From positions 1 to 5,856 of the forward strand of contig JAEWCY010000254.1 of NCBI GenBank assembly GCA_023390395.1: a stretch of DNA of 5,856 nucleotides, in the 5' to 3' direction. The DNA is from Pseudomonadota bacterium. GTDB taxonomy: Bacteria > Desulfobacterota > Desulfovibrionia > Desulfovibrionales > Desulfovibrionaceae. Below are positions 1 to 5,589 of this stretch, in pieces. The notes beneath the pieces are model-generated. The model made no database searches, was not told the origin of the DNA, and saw only the letters and a list, made by a program, of their open reading frames with translations. Position numbers and translations under genes: made by a program. Numbering within the stretch: the first letter of the stretch is position 1; each line of letters starts with the position of its first letter.

Positions 1-79
1 GGGGGGTGGTCGTTGGGGGGGGCGTGGGGGGGCACGGGGAACGCCGCCGGCGGCCAGGCGGGGGTGACCCCCTCCTGGA

Positions 80-98
80 CCTCCCCACCTGGGGGAGG
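80..98. other. GC-rich hairpin upstream of the operon
   Basis: CCTCCCC (80-86) and GGGGAGG (92-98) form a perfect 7-bp stem with a 5-nt loop. Neither strand has a T tract after the stem, so it is not a canonical intrinsic terminator. It could mark the end of an upstream transcript. Its role is unknown. Confidence 0.3.
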
Positions 99-120
99 AA
101 AGAGGGTCGGGAAAAAGGGC

Positions 121-150
121 TTGACAAGCTCCCGCCGGGCCGCGTAGCTC
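121..150 (+). promoter_or_regulatory. Candidate sigma-70 promoter of the aromatic operon
   Basis: A perfect -35 hexamer TTGACA lies at 121-126. The -10 is poor: TAGCTC at 145-150 (18-bp spacer) or GTAGCT at 144-149 (17-bp spacer). No other TTGACA-like box precedes the leader ORF. If this promoter is used, transcription should start near 156-158, almost exactly on the leader ATG at 158, giving a leaderless or nearly leaderless transcript. The position just upstream of the attenuator supports the call and the weak -10 argues against it. Confidence 0.45.
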
Positions 151-157
151 TCTGGCC

Positions 158-247
158 ATGCAATCCCTCGCCAACCTGACCTCCGGGTTTTATTTTTGGT
201 TCTGGTTTAGCCACGCCCGTGGTCAGGGAGGGGTGCGGTCGAACTAG
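158..247 (+). CDS. Aromatic operon leader peptide (Phe/Tyr/Trp attenuator peptide)
   Basis: This is a 29-codon ORF from ATG 158 to TAG 245-247. It begins MQSLANLTSG and continues FYFWFWF at codons 11-17 (188-208): four Phe, one Tyr and two Trp codons without interruption. The tail (SHARGQGG...) is Gly- and Arg-rich. Such a run in a short ORF ahead of a terminator is the hallmark of ribosome-mediated attenuation, as in the E. coli trp and pheA leaders. Here it covers all three end products of the operon. The peptide itself probably has no function; its translation rate is the signal. An in-frame TGA at 122-124 limits the start, and ATG 158 is the only ATG between them. There is no Shine-Dalgarno sequence upstream. 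Three of the four Phe codons are TTT and the Tyr codon is TAT, whereas the structural genes mostly use TTC and TAC. Confidence 0.88.
   Translation: MQSLANLTSGFYFWFWFSHARGQGGVRSN
163..234 (+). promoter_or_regulatory. Attenuator 1:2 hairpin enclosing the control codons
   Basis: CCTGACC (175-181) pairs perfectly with GGTCAGG (221-227). After a 5-nt bulge (170-174) the stem continues with 163-169 paired to 228-234 (ATCCCTC with GAGGGGT, one G-U). The loop, 182-220, contains all seven aromatic codons. This is the geometry expected of a 1:2 structure: when the ribosome passes the control codons freely it can form, which ties up 221-224 and leaves the terminator free. A ribosome stalled on the early control codons would cover 175-181 and prevent it. 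The pairing was found by eye and no folding energy was calculated. Confidence 0.65.
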
Positions 248-281
248 ATCAACCGCAACGAGCCACTCCAGGGCCGCGGGC
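215..281 (+). promoter_or_regulatory. Attenuator antiterminator (2:3 pairing)
   Basis: GCCCGTGGTC (215-224) pairs with GGCCGCGGGC (272-281) over ten consecutive positions, eight Watson-Crick and two G-U. The 3' arm is almost the whole 5' arm of the terminator (271-281), so the two structures exclude each other. The 5' arm overlaps the 1:2 hairpin at 221-224. A small hairpin, TGCGGT (234-239) with ACCGCA (252-257), fits in the loop and contains the leader stop codon. The inferred logic is that stalling on Phe, Tyr or Trp codons frees 215-224, the antiterminator forms and the operon is transcribed. Confidence 0.65.
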
Positions 282-302
282 ATCACGCCGGCGGCCCTTT
301 TT
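271..302 (+). terminator. Intrinsic terminator of the attenuator
   Basis: GGGCCGC (271-277) pairs with GCGGCCC (291-297). After one G-G mismatch, GGC (279-281) pairs with GCC (287-289), closing a 5-nt loop. A TTTTT run (298-302) follows directly, then GTTT. This is a strong Rho-independent terminator placed between the leader peptide stop and the first structural gene, where its only plausible job is to control read-through into the operon. Confidence 0.85.
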
Positions 303-309
303 GTTTCCT

Positions 310-321
310 GACGCCGGCGTC
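310..321. other. 12-bp perfect palindrome between terminator and first gene
   Basis: GACGCCGGCGTC reads the same on both strands. It could fold as a 4-bp stem with a CCGG loop in the mRNA 5' region of the first gene, or be a small dimeric protein site. In sequence this GC-rich, a chance palindrome of this length is possible. No role is assigned. Confidence 0.25.
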
Positions 322-356
322 CGCTCCGGGGAGGCCAAACCGCAAAGGAGACCGTC

Positions 357-1154
357 ATGCTGCTGGGCAAAGCCGTCCGTCTCGAACGCATCTTCAACCG
401 CAACACCCACCGCGCCATCATCGTGCCCATGGACCACGGCGTCACCGTCGGTCCCATCGCCGGCCTCATCGACATGCGCGACGCCGTCAACCAGGTGGCC
501 GAGGGCGGGGCCAACGCCGTGCTCATGCACAAGGGCCTGCCGCGCTGCTCCCACCGCGGCCGGGGCCGCGACGTCGGGCTCATCATCCATCTTTCCGCCT
601 CCACCTCGCTGTCGCCCTACCCCAACGCCAAGACCCTGGTGGCCACGGTGGAGGACGCCATCAAGCTCGGCGCGGACGGCGTGTCCCTGCACATCAACCT
701 CGGCGACGAGACCGAGCGCGACATGCTCGGCCACCTCGGCGAAATCACCTCCCGGGCCGCCGAATGGGGCATGCCCGTGCTGGCCATGGTCTACGCCCGG
801 GGCCCCAAGGTCGATAACGAGTACGACCCCGAGGTCGTGGCCCACTGCGCCCGTGTCGGCACGGAAATCGGAGCCGACGTGGTCAAGGTGCCCTACACCG
901 GCGACATCGAGTCCTTCTCCCGCGTGACCGAGGCTTGCTGCATCCCGGTGGTCATCGCCGGCGGCCCGAAGATGGACAACGACCGCGACCTGCTGCAAAT
1001 GGCCCACGACTCCATCCAGGCCGGCGGCTCGGGCCTGTCCATCGGCCGCAACATCTTCCAGCACCGCCAGCCCGCCCGCATCGTCCAGGCCCTGCACGGC
1101 ATCGTGCACCTCGACTGGGAGGTCGACCAGGGCCTCGAGCTGCTCAAGGATTAG
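357..1154 (+). CDS. aroA': 2-amino-3,7-dideoxy-D-threo-hept-6-ulosonate (ADTH) synthase
   Basis: This 265-residue cytoplasmic class I aldolase belongs to the DeoC/FbaB-like (beta/alpha)8 family, similar to Methanocaldococcus MJ0400. It transfers a hydroxypyruvaldehyde unit from 6-deoxy-5-ketofructose 1-phosphate to L-aspartate semialdehyde, giving ADTH, the first step of the DAHP-independent route to dehydroquinate. Visible motifs are MDHG (25-28), MVYARG (144-149) and VKVPYTGD (176-183). Lys177 is the expected Schiff-base lysine, and Asp26 and Tyr146 the expected acid/base residues. From memory, MJ0400 uses Lys184, Asp33 and Tyr153, a constant offset of seven. A C-terminal phosphate-binding segment, GGSGLSIGRNIF, lies at 223-234. 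The start is set by AAAGGAG at 344-350, 6 nt before ATG. It is the first structural gene after the attenuator. The symbol aroA' follows the archaeal literature and is not EPSP synthase aroA. Related fructose-bisphosphate aldolases are less likely, because the neighbour is dehydroquinate synthase II. Confidence 0.93.
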   Translation: MLLGKAVRLERIFNRNTHRAIIVPMDHGVTVGPIAGLIDMRDAVNQVAEGGANAVLMHKGLPRCSHRGRGRDVGLIIHLSASTSLSPYPNAKTLVATVEDAIKLGADGVSLHINLGDETERDMLGHLGEITSRAAEWGMPVLAMVYARGPKVDNEYDPEVVAHCARVGTEIGADVVKVPYTGDIESFSRVTEACCIPVVIAGGPKMDNDRDLLQMAHDSIQAGGSGLSIGRNIFQHRQPARIVQALHGIVHLDWEVDQGLELLKD

Positions 1155-1156
1155 TC

Positions 1157-2131
1157 ATGACAAAGGAAATCTGGCTCAAAGTCATCCCCTTCGACAAGAA
1201 CGCCGTCACCCTCGGCCTCGAATCCGGCGTGGACGGCTTCGTGGCCGCAGCCGGGGACGCGGAAAAGATCCTGGCCCTCGGGCGCACCAAGGTCATGACG
1301 CCCGAGGAGTTCGACTGCATCCCCATCTGCTGCAAGGACGACGAGGAAACGGCCGTGGCCGCGCTGAGGGCCTGCCGCCCGGTCTTCCTGGCCCAGGGCT
1401 GGGAGATCATCCCGGTAGAGAACATCCTGGCCTGCACCGAGGGCCTGGGGCTTGAGTGCGAAAGCCTCGACCGGGCCCGCCTGGCCGCCGGGGTGCTGGA
1501 GCGCGGCGCGGACCGGCTGCTCGTCACCCCCGAGGCCGTGTGCGACCTGAAAACCATCGTCAACGAACTCAAGCTCTCCCAGGGCGCCATGGAACTGACG
1601 CCGGCCACGGTCACCAGGATCGAGCACGCCGGACTCGGACACCGGGTCTGCGTGGACACCACCAGCATCCTCAAAACCGGCGAGGGCATGCTCGTCGGCA
1701 ACTCCTCGGCCTTCACCTTCCTGGTCAACGCCGAGACCGAGTCCAACCCCTACGTGGCGGCCCGGCCCTTCCGGATCAACGCCGGCGCGGTCCACGCCTA
1801 CTGCCAGATGCCCGGGGACAAGACCCGCTACCTGGAGGAGCTGGCCGCCGGTTCGGAAGTGCTGGTGGTCTCCCACGAGGGCGCGACCAAGACCGCCGTG
1901 GTCGGCCGGGTCAAGACCGAGATTCGCCCCATGCTGCTCATCACGGCCGAGGTCGACGGCGTCTCGGGCAAGGTGTTTTTGCAAAACGCCGAAACCATCC
2001 GGCTGGTGACCCCGGAGGGCAGGCCGGTCAGCGTGGTGACCCTCAAGGAAGGCGACAAGGTGCTGGTGCGCACCGACGTGGCCGGCCGCCATTTCGGCAT
2101 GCGCATCGCCGAAGACATCAAGGAAGGCTAG
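1157..2131 (+). CDS. aroB': 3-dehydroquinate synthase, type II (archaeal type)
   Basis: This 324-residue enzyme oxidatively deaminates and cyclises ADTH to 3-dehydroquinate using NAD+. It replaces the classical AroB, to which it is unrelated. Family signatures are LKTGEGMLVGNSSAF (172-186), NAETESNPYVAARPFRINAG (191-210) and AVHAYCQMPGDKTRYLEEL (211-229). The C-terminal third is a beta-rich domain typical of the family, and the length is normal. ATG 1157 is chosen over the longer open frame (from 935) because AAGGA at 1146-1150 sits 6 nt upstream, MTKEIWLKV matches the expected N-terminus, and the extension overlaps ADTH synthase. Only 2 nt separate it from the previous stop, so the two are probably translationally coupled. 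Pairing with ADTH synthase makes the function nearly certain. Confidence 0.94.
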   Translation: MTKEIWLKVIPFDKNAVTLGLESGVDGFVAAAGDAEKILALGRTKVMTPEEFDCIPICCKDDEETAVAALRACRPVFLAQGWEIIPVENILACTEGLGLECESLDRARLAAGVLERGADRLLVTPEAVCDLKTIVNELKLSQGAMELTPATVTRIEHAGLGHRVCVDTTSILKTGEGMLVGNSSAFTFLVNAETESNPYVAARPFRINAGAVHAYCQMPGDKTRYLEELAAGSEVLVVSHEGATKTAVVGRVKTEIRPMLLITAEVDGVSGKVFLQNAETIRLVTPEGRPVSVVTLKEGDKVLVRTDVAGRHFGMRIAEDIKEG

Positions 2132-2132
2132 G

Positions 2133-3284
2133 ATGACCCCGGAGACGCAACAAGAAGCGGCCATCGCCCCGGGGTCCCTGGAAGAGGCGCTCCTGGAACT
2201 GCGGCGCGGCATCGACGCCGTGGACGACGAGATCCTCGCCCTGCTCAACCGCCGGGCGACGCTCAGCATCGAGGTCGGGCGCAGGAAGGACAACCGCGAC
2301 AGCGCCGTGTTCAAGCCCTTCCGCGAGCAGGAGGTCCTGGCACGGCTGGCGGCGGCCAATCCCGGGCCGCTCCCCGGCCCCCATCTCCTGTCCATCTACC
2401 GCGAGATCCTCTCCTCCTCGCGCCGGCTCCAGCGCCCCGAGCGCGTGGCCTACCTCGGCCCCGAAGGCACCTTCTCCCACTTCGCGGCCATGGCCGCCCT
2501 GGGCCACTCCCCGGACTTCCTGGCCCAGACCACCATCCCCGACGTGTTCGCGGCCGTGGCCGCCCGGCGCGCCGACCTCGGCATCGTGCCCATGGAGAAC
2601 TCCCTCCAGGGCACCGTCGGCCAAAGCCTCGACAACTTCCAGATCCACGACGTCTTCATCCAGGCCGAGATCTCCTGCCGGGTGAGCCACGCCCTGCTCT
2701 CCTCGGAAACGGACCTCGCCGCCGTGACCACGGTCTACTCCCATCCCCAGCCCCTGGCCCAGTGCGCCGGCTGGCTCAAGGCCCACCTGCCCCAGGCCAG
2801 GATCATCCCCACGGACTCCACGGCCGCCGCCGCCGCCCGCGTGGGCGGGGAGGCCGGGGCCGCCGCCATCGGCCACGCCCGCCTGGCCGCCATGCACAAT
2901 CTGCGCATCCTGGCCGCGCCCATCGAGGACCTGCCCGACAACTGGACCCGGTTCTTCATCATCGGGCCCGAGGACACCAAGCAGCAGACCCGGGACAAGA
3001 CTTCCATCCTCTTCACCGTGCCCAACCGTCCCGGCGCGCTCTACGTGGTGCTCTCCCACCTGGCCGGCGAGGGCATCAACCTCACCAAGCTGGAATCGCG
3101 CCCCATCCGCGGCGAAAAATGGCAGTACGTCTTCTTCGCCGACCTCCAGTGCGACATCACCCGCGAGGAGTACCGCAAGCTCCTGTCCACGCTCAAGGAA
3201 CAGACCCACAGCCTGCGCATCCTGGGCTGCTACCCGGCCGGCCGCCAGCTCGACCTGGCCGACGGCGACGTGGAAAATCCGTAG
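2133..3284 (+). CDS. pheA: Bifunctional chorismate mutase / prephenate dehydratase
   Basis: This 383-residue fusion converts chorismate to prephenate and then to phenylpyruvate, committing to phenylalanine. An AroQ-type chorismate mutase helical domain spans about 15-100 (LRRGIDAVDDEILALLNRR, GRRK, FREQEVL). Prephenate dehydratase spans about 103-280, with VAYLGPEGTFSHFAA (105-119), VPMENSLQGTVGQSLD (152-167) and the catalytic TRF (272-274). A C-terminal ACT domain spans about 289-368. Its GALY (301-304) and ESRP (321-324) motifs correspond to the phenylalanine-binding motifs of PheA proteins, so feedback inhibition by Phe is likely. The N-terminal tail of about 15 residues is a little longer than usual. 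The start lies 1 nt after the previous stop, with AAGGA at 2120-2124, inside the end of the previous gene. The domain order matches E. coli PheA. Confidence 0.96.
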   Translation: MTPETQQEAAIAPGSLEEALLELRRGIDAVDDEILALLNRRATLSIEVGRRKDNRDSAVFKPFREQEVLARLAAANPGPLPGPHLLSIYREILSSSRRLQRPERVAYLGPEGTFSHFAAMAALGHSPDFLAQTTIPDVFAAVAARRADLGIVPMENSLQGTVGQSLDNFQIHDVFIQAEISCRVSHALLSSETDLAAVTTVYSHPQPLAQCAGWLKAHLPQARIIPTDSTAAAAARVGGEAGAAAIGHARLAAMHNLRILAAPIEDLPDNWTRFFIIGPEDTKQQTRDKTSILFTVPNRPGALYVVLSHLAGEGINLTKLESRPIRGEKWQYVFFADLQCDITREEYRKLLSTLKEQTHSLRILGCYPAGRQLDLADGDVENP

Positions 3285-3295
3285 AAACGGCGTAT

Positions 3296-3326
3296 GGTGG
3301 GCGGCGAAATCCCCCTCCCGCCCACC
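3296..3326. other. Intergenic hairpin between pheA and aroA
   Basis: GGTGGGCGG (3296-3304) and CCGCCCACC (3318-3326) form a perfect 9-bp GC-rich stem with a 13-nt loop, 12 nt after the pheA stop and 9 nt before the aroA ribosome-binding site. A CCCCAAACAAAA stretch follows, with no T run, so it is not an intrinsic terminator in the + direction. It may stabilise a processed transcript or affect expression across the junction. The effect is unknown. Confidence 0.45.
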
Positions 3327-3346
3327 CCCAAACAAAAGGAACAGAC

Positions 3347-4666
3347 ATGGCCACCGTCGCCGCGCCGCCTTCCAAATCCTTCTCCCACCGGGCCGTGATC
3401 GCCGCCGGCCTCGCCCGGGGCACGAGCCGCCTGACCGGGCTCCTCGACAGCCACGACATCGCCCGCACCCGGGACTGCCTGGCCGCCATGGGCGCGGACT
3501 TCCACCCGCAATCCGACGGCTCCCTGGTGGTCTCGGGCGTGACCGGCCGCCCCCAGGGCGGCGACCCCGAAGGCGACGAGCCCGTCCTGCTCAATGTCGG
3601 CGAGTCCGGCACCACCTGCCGGCTCCTGGTGGCCGTGGCCGCCGCCGGCAAGGGCGTCTTCGAGGTACGCGGCGAAGGCCGCATGCACGACCGGCCCATC
3701 GGCGAACTGGTCAGAACCCTGCTGCCGCTCGGCGTCGAGATCCTCTACCTCGAAAAATCCGGCTGCCCGCCCCTGCACATCGCCGCCAAGGGCCTGCGCG
3801 GCGGCGAGGCGTCCATCAGCCTGGAGGACAGCTCCCAGTACCTGTCCGGCCTGCTCCTGGCCGCCCCCCTGGCCGCCGCGCCGCTGACCATCCACGTCGT
3901 GGGCCAAAAAACCGTGTCCTGGCCCTACGTCGCCATCACGCTGTCCACCCTGGCCGATTTCGGCGTGCCCTTCGCCGTGGAGACCCTGGAAGGCGACGCC
4001 TGGAAAAAGGCCGACTGGAAAACGCTCGTCGACGTCGTGCCGGGCCGCACCCGCTTCGTCATGCGCCCCGCGCCCTACGTCCCCCGCGAGCTGGCCGTGG
4101 AGGGCGACTGGTCCAGCGCCTCCTATTTCCTGGCCGCCGGGGCCGTGGGCCGGGAGCCCGTGACCGTCGCCGGCCTGCGCCCGGATTCGCTCCAGGGCGA
4201 CCGGGCCATGCTGGACATCCTGGCCGCCATGGGCGCGCGCATCGACGTCTCGCCGGACGGCGTCACCGTCCTGCCGAGTCAACTTTCCGGCCAGGAGCTG
4301 GACATGGGCCGCTGCCCGGATCTGGTGCCGACCGTCGCCGCCGCCGCCTGCTTCGCCGCGGGCGAGACGATCATCCGCAACGTCGCCCACCTGCGCCTCA
4401 AGGAGTCCGACCGCATCGAGGCCGTGGCCGAAAACTGCACCCAGGCCGGCGCCATCGTCACCACCACCGCCGACGGCATGCGCATCAAGCCCAAGCCGCT
4501 GCGCACCGACCAGCGCGTGGAATTTTCCGCCTTCGGCGACCACAGGCTGGCCATGTCCGCCGCCCTGTTCGAGCTGGCCGGCATCGAGGTGGTCCTCGAC
4601 AACCCCGGCTGCGTGGCCAAGTCGTTCCCGGACTTCTGGGAAAAATGGGAGACTATTGAAAAATAG
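3347..4666 (+). CDS. aroA: 3-phosphoshikimate 1-carboxyvinyltransferase (EPSP synthase)
   Basis: This 439-residue cytoplasmic enzyme joins PEP and shikimate 3-phosphate to give EPSP, the sixth shikimate step. Motifs in order are PPSKSFSHR (7-15; Lys10, Ser11 and Arg15 match E. coli Lys22, Ser23 and Arg27), GESGTTCRLL (85-94), RMHDRPIGEL (112-121), SSQYLSGLLLAAPLA (162-176), PDLVPT with Asp325 (catalytic base position), LRLKESDR (349-356), GDHRLAMS (397-404) and AKSFPDFW (424-431). The length is typical. The start ATG 3347 has AAGGA at 3336-3340, 6 nt upstream. The frame is open far upstream, but that extension overlaps pheA out of frame. The PEP-site loop differs from the E. coli-type GNAGTAMRP: Leu93 sits where E. 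coli has Pro101, and Glu86 where it has Asn94. I cannot assign it to a glyphosate-sensitivity class. Confidence 0.96.
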   Translation: MATVAAPPSKSFSHRAVIAAGLARGTSRLTGLLDSHDIARTRDCLAAMGADFHPQSDGSLVVSGVTGRPQGGDPEGDEPVLLNVGESGTTCRLLVAVAAAGKGVFEVRGEGRMHDRPIGELVRTLLPLGVEILYLEKSGCPPLHIAAKGLRGGEASISLEDSSQYLSGLLLAAPLAAAPLTIHVVGQKTVSWPYVAITLSTLADFGVPFAVETLEGDAWKKADWKTLVDVVPGRTRFVMRPAPYVPRELAVEGDWSSASYFLAAGAVGREPVTVAGLRPDSLQGDRAMLDILAAMGARIDVSPDGVTVLPSQLSGQELDMGRCPDLVPTVAAAACFAAGETIIRNVAHLRLKESDRIEAVAENCTQAGAIVTTTADGMRIKPKPLRTDQRVEFSAFGDHRLAMSAALFELAGIEVVLDNPGCVAKSFPDFWEKWETIEK

Positions 4667-4674
4667 ATGAAGAT

Positions 4675-4691
4675 GTGGGGCGTTGCCCCAC
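4675..4691. other. Hairpin just after the aroA stop
   Basis: GTGGGGC (4675-4681) and GCCCCAC (4685-4691) form a perfect 7-bp stem with a GTT loop, 8 nt past the aroA stop. A second, larger palindrome follows at once and no T run follows this stem. Together they fill most of the 92-bp aroA-tyrA gap. Confidence 0.5.
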
Positions 4692-4692
4692 G

Positions 4693-4734
4693 CCCCATCG
4701 GGGGGGATGATCCCCCCGAGCCCCCTCGATGGGG
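4693..4734. repeat. Large nested palindrome between aroA and tyrA
   Basis: The outer arms CCCCATCG (4693-4700) and CGATGGGG (4727-4734) pair perfectly over 8 bp. Inside, G and C runs allow two competing folds: TCGGGGGG (4698-4705) with CCCCCCGA (4712-4719), or an extension of the outer stem with GGGGG (4701-4705) and CCCCC (4721-4725). An AT-rich stretch (4735-4746) follows, but no clean T run. It could be a weak terminator, an mRNA-stabilising structure, or a copy of a dispersed GC palindrome. Only one copy is in this window, so 'repeat' means inverted repeat. Confidence 0.5.
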
Positions 4735-4758
4735 TAAATTTTATAAGTAAAGGTAGTT

Positions 4759-5589
4759 ATGGCAGTTACGAACAACCCTTCGGAAGCACCCGCGACCGAC
4801 GAACCCGACTTTGCCATCGCCTCCCTGGCGCTTGTCGGGGCCAGGGGAGGCATGGGCAAGCTGATCGCGGCGAAAAGCCGTGAAGCGGGCCTGGACGTGC
4901 GCGAGCTGGACCGGCCGCTGACCGACGACAAGCTCGCCCCCGCCATCGCCGGCGCGGACATGGTGCTCGTTTCCGTGCCGGTCTACGCCACGGGCGAAGT
5001 GGCGCAAAAGGTCGCCCGGTTCATGGGCGGCCGGCAGATCCTGGCCGACGTGGGCTCGGTCAAGACCCTGCCCATCGCCGCCATGGCGGCCCATTACGAC
5101 GGCCCCGTGGTCGGCACGCATCCGCTGTTCGGCCCCGCGCCCGGGCCGGCCGACGCCCTGCGCGTGGCGGTCATGGACGGTCGGCCGGGAAAGGACGCCT
5201 GGGCGACCGGGGCCGTGGCCGACTGGTGCCGGCGCATCGGCTTCACGCCCTTTCCCTCCGACGCCGAGGAGCACGACCGGGCGGCGGCCTACGTGCAGGG
5301 CCTCAACTTCGTGACCACCCTGGCCTACCTGGCGACGCAAGCCGCCGGCGGCGCGGTCAGCAACTACCTGACGCCGTCGTTCACGCGACGCCTCACCGCC
5401 GCCGAGAAGCTCATCACCAAGGACGCGGCGCTCTTCGCCGCCCTTTTCGAGGCCAATCCGTACAGCCACGAGGCCGTGCGCAATTTCCGCAGCTTCCTCA
5501 ATCTCGCCGTGGGCGGCGACGTGGACCTGCTCGTTCGCCGCGCCGAGGCCTGGTGGACCGCCGAGACGGCAAAAAAGGACAATCCATGA
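4759..5589 (+). CDS. tyrA: Prephenate dehydrogenase
   Basis: This 276-residue protein oxidatively decarboxylates prephenate to 4-hydroxyphenylpyruvate, the tyrosine branch. A Rossmann NAD(P)-binding motif, LVGARGGMGKL (25-35), follows an N-terminal tail of about 20 residues. VPVY (73-76), ADVGSVKT (96-103), GTHPLFGP (119-126, with the conserved His121) and EEHDRAAAYVQGLNF (170-184) resemble the dehydrogenase part of E. coli TyrA. Asp51 at the end of the second strand would favour NAD+ over NADP+. There is no fused chorismate mutase or C-terminal ACT domain, so prephenate must come from PheA, and any feedback control would act at the active site or elsewhere. ATG 4759 follows a modest AAAGGT (4749-4754) in an AT-rich patch. 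Arogenate dehydrogenase activity cannot be excluded. Its end overlaps trpE by ATGA. Confidence 0.9.
   Translation: MAVTNNPSEAPATDEPDFAIASLALVGARGGMGKLIAAKSREAGLDVRELDRPLTDDKLAPAIAGADMVLVSVPVYATGEVAQKVARFMGGRQILADVGSVKTLPIAAMAAHYDGPVVGTHPLFGPAPGPADALRVAVMDGRPGKDAWATGAVADWCRRIGFTPFPSDAEEHDRAAAYVQGLNFVTTLAYLATQAAGGAVSNYLTPSFTRRLTAAEKLITKDAALFAALFEANPYSHEAVRNFRSFLNLAVGGDVDLLVRRAEAWWTAETAKKDNP

Larger units (their letters stand above)
1..157. other. Upstream region without a supported gene; G-rich tract
   Basis: No gene is supported here. Positions 1-39 hold four long G runs (1-6, 15-22, 26-32, 36-39) separated by short loops, so the + strand could form a G-quadruplex. One + strand frame stays open from 1 to a TAG at 145-147, but its Gly-rich translation resembles no family I know, and in GC-rich DNA open frames are cheap. 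It could be the tail of an upstream gene or plain intergenic DNA. The rest holds a GC hairpin and the candidate promoter listed separately. Confidence 0.5.

Noticed and set aside
1..147. Open + strand frame up to TAG 145-147 as the end of an upstream gene
   Set aside because: The translation is Gly-rich with no recognisable motif, and it would run through the candidate -35 box. Not enough to call.
151..163. Possible sigma-54 promoter (GG...GC) near the leader ATG
   Set aside because: The GG and GC elements are only about 4 nt apart, not the required spacing of 10.
211..222. Small hairpin CCAC/GTGG after the control codons as the anti-antiterminator
   Set aside because: It has only 4 bp with a 4-nt loop; the 163-181/221-234 pairing is much longer and better placed around the control codons.
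1151..2395. Minus-strand open frame (414 codons) opposite dehydroquinate synthase II
   Set aside because: It is an antisense shadow of conserved coding sequence and has no family resemblance.
2118..3335. Long minus-strand open frame (405 codons) opposite pheA
   Set aside because: It is antisense to a gene with clear family motifs. Its Gly-, His-, Val- and Ala-rich translation is typical of the reverse strand of GC-rich genes, with no recognisable domain.
2762..3346. Upstream extension of the aroA frame into pheA
   Set aside because: The extension is Arg/Pro/His-rich and out of frame with pheA. A good ribosome-binding site and a proper EPSP synthase N-terminus support ATG 3347.
3230..4543. 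Long minus-strand open frame (437 codons) opposite aroA
   Set aside because: It has the same low-complexity antisense composition and lies opposite an intact EPSP synthase.
4742..4747. TATAAG resembling a -10 box before tyrA
   Set aside because: No -35 lies at a suitable distance; that position is in the C-rich palindrome. The predicted start would fall inside the ribosome-binding site.
4683..4883. Small + strand open frame over the aroA-tyrA gap
   Set aside because: It reads through the palindromes and overlaps the start of tyrA in another frame; there is no ribosome-binding site and no family match.
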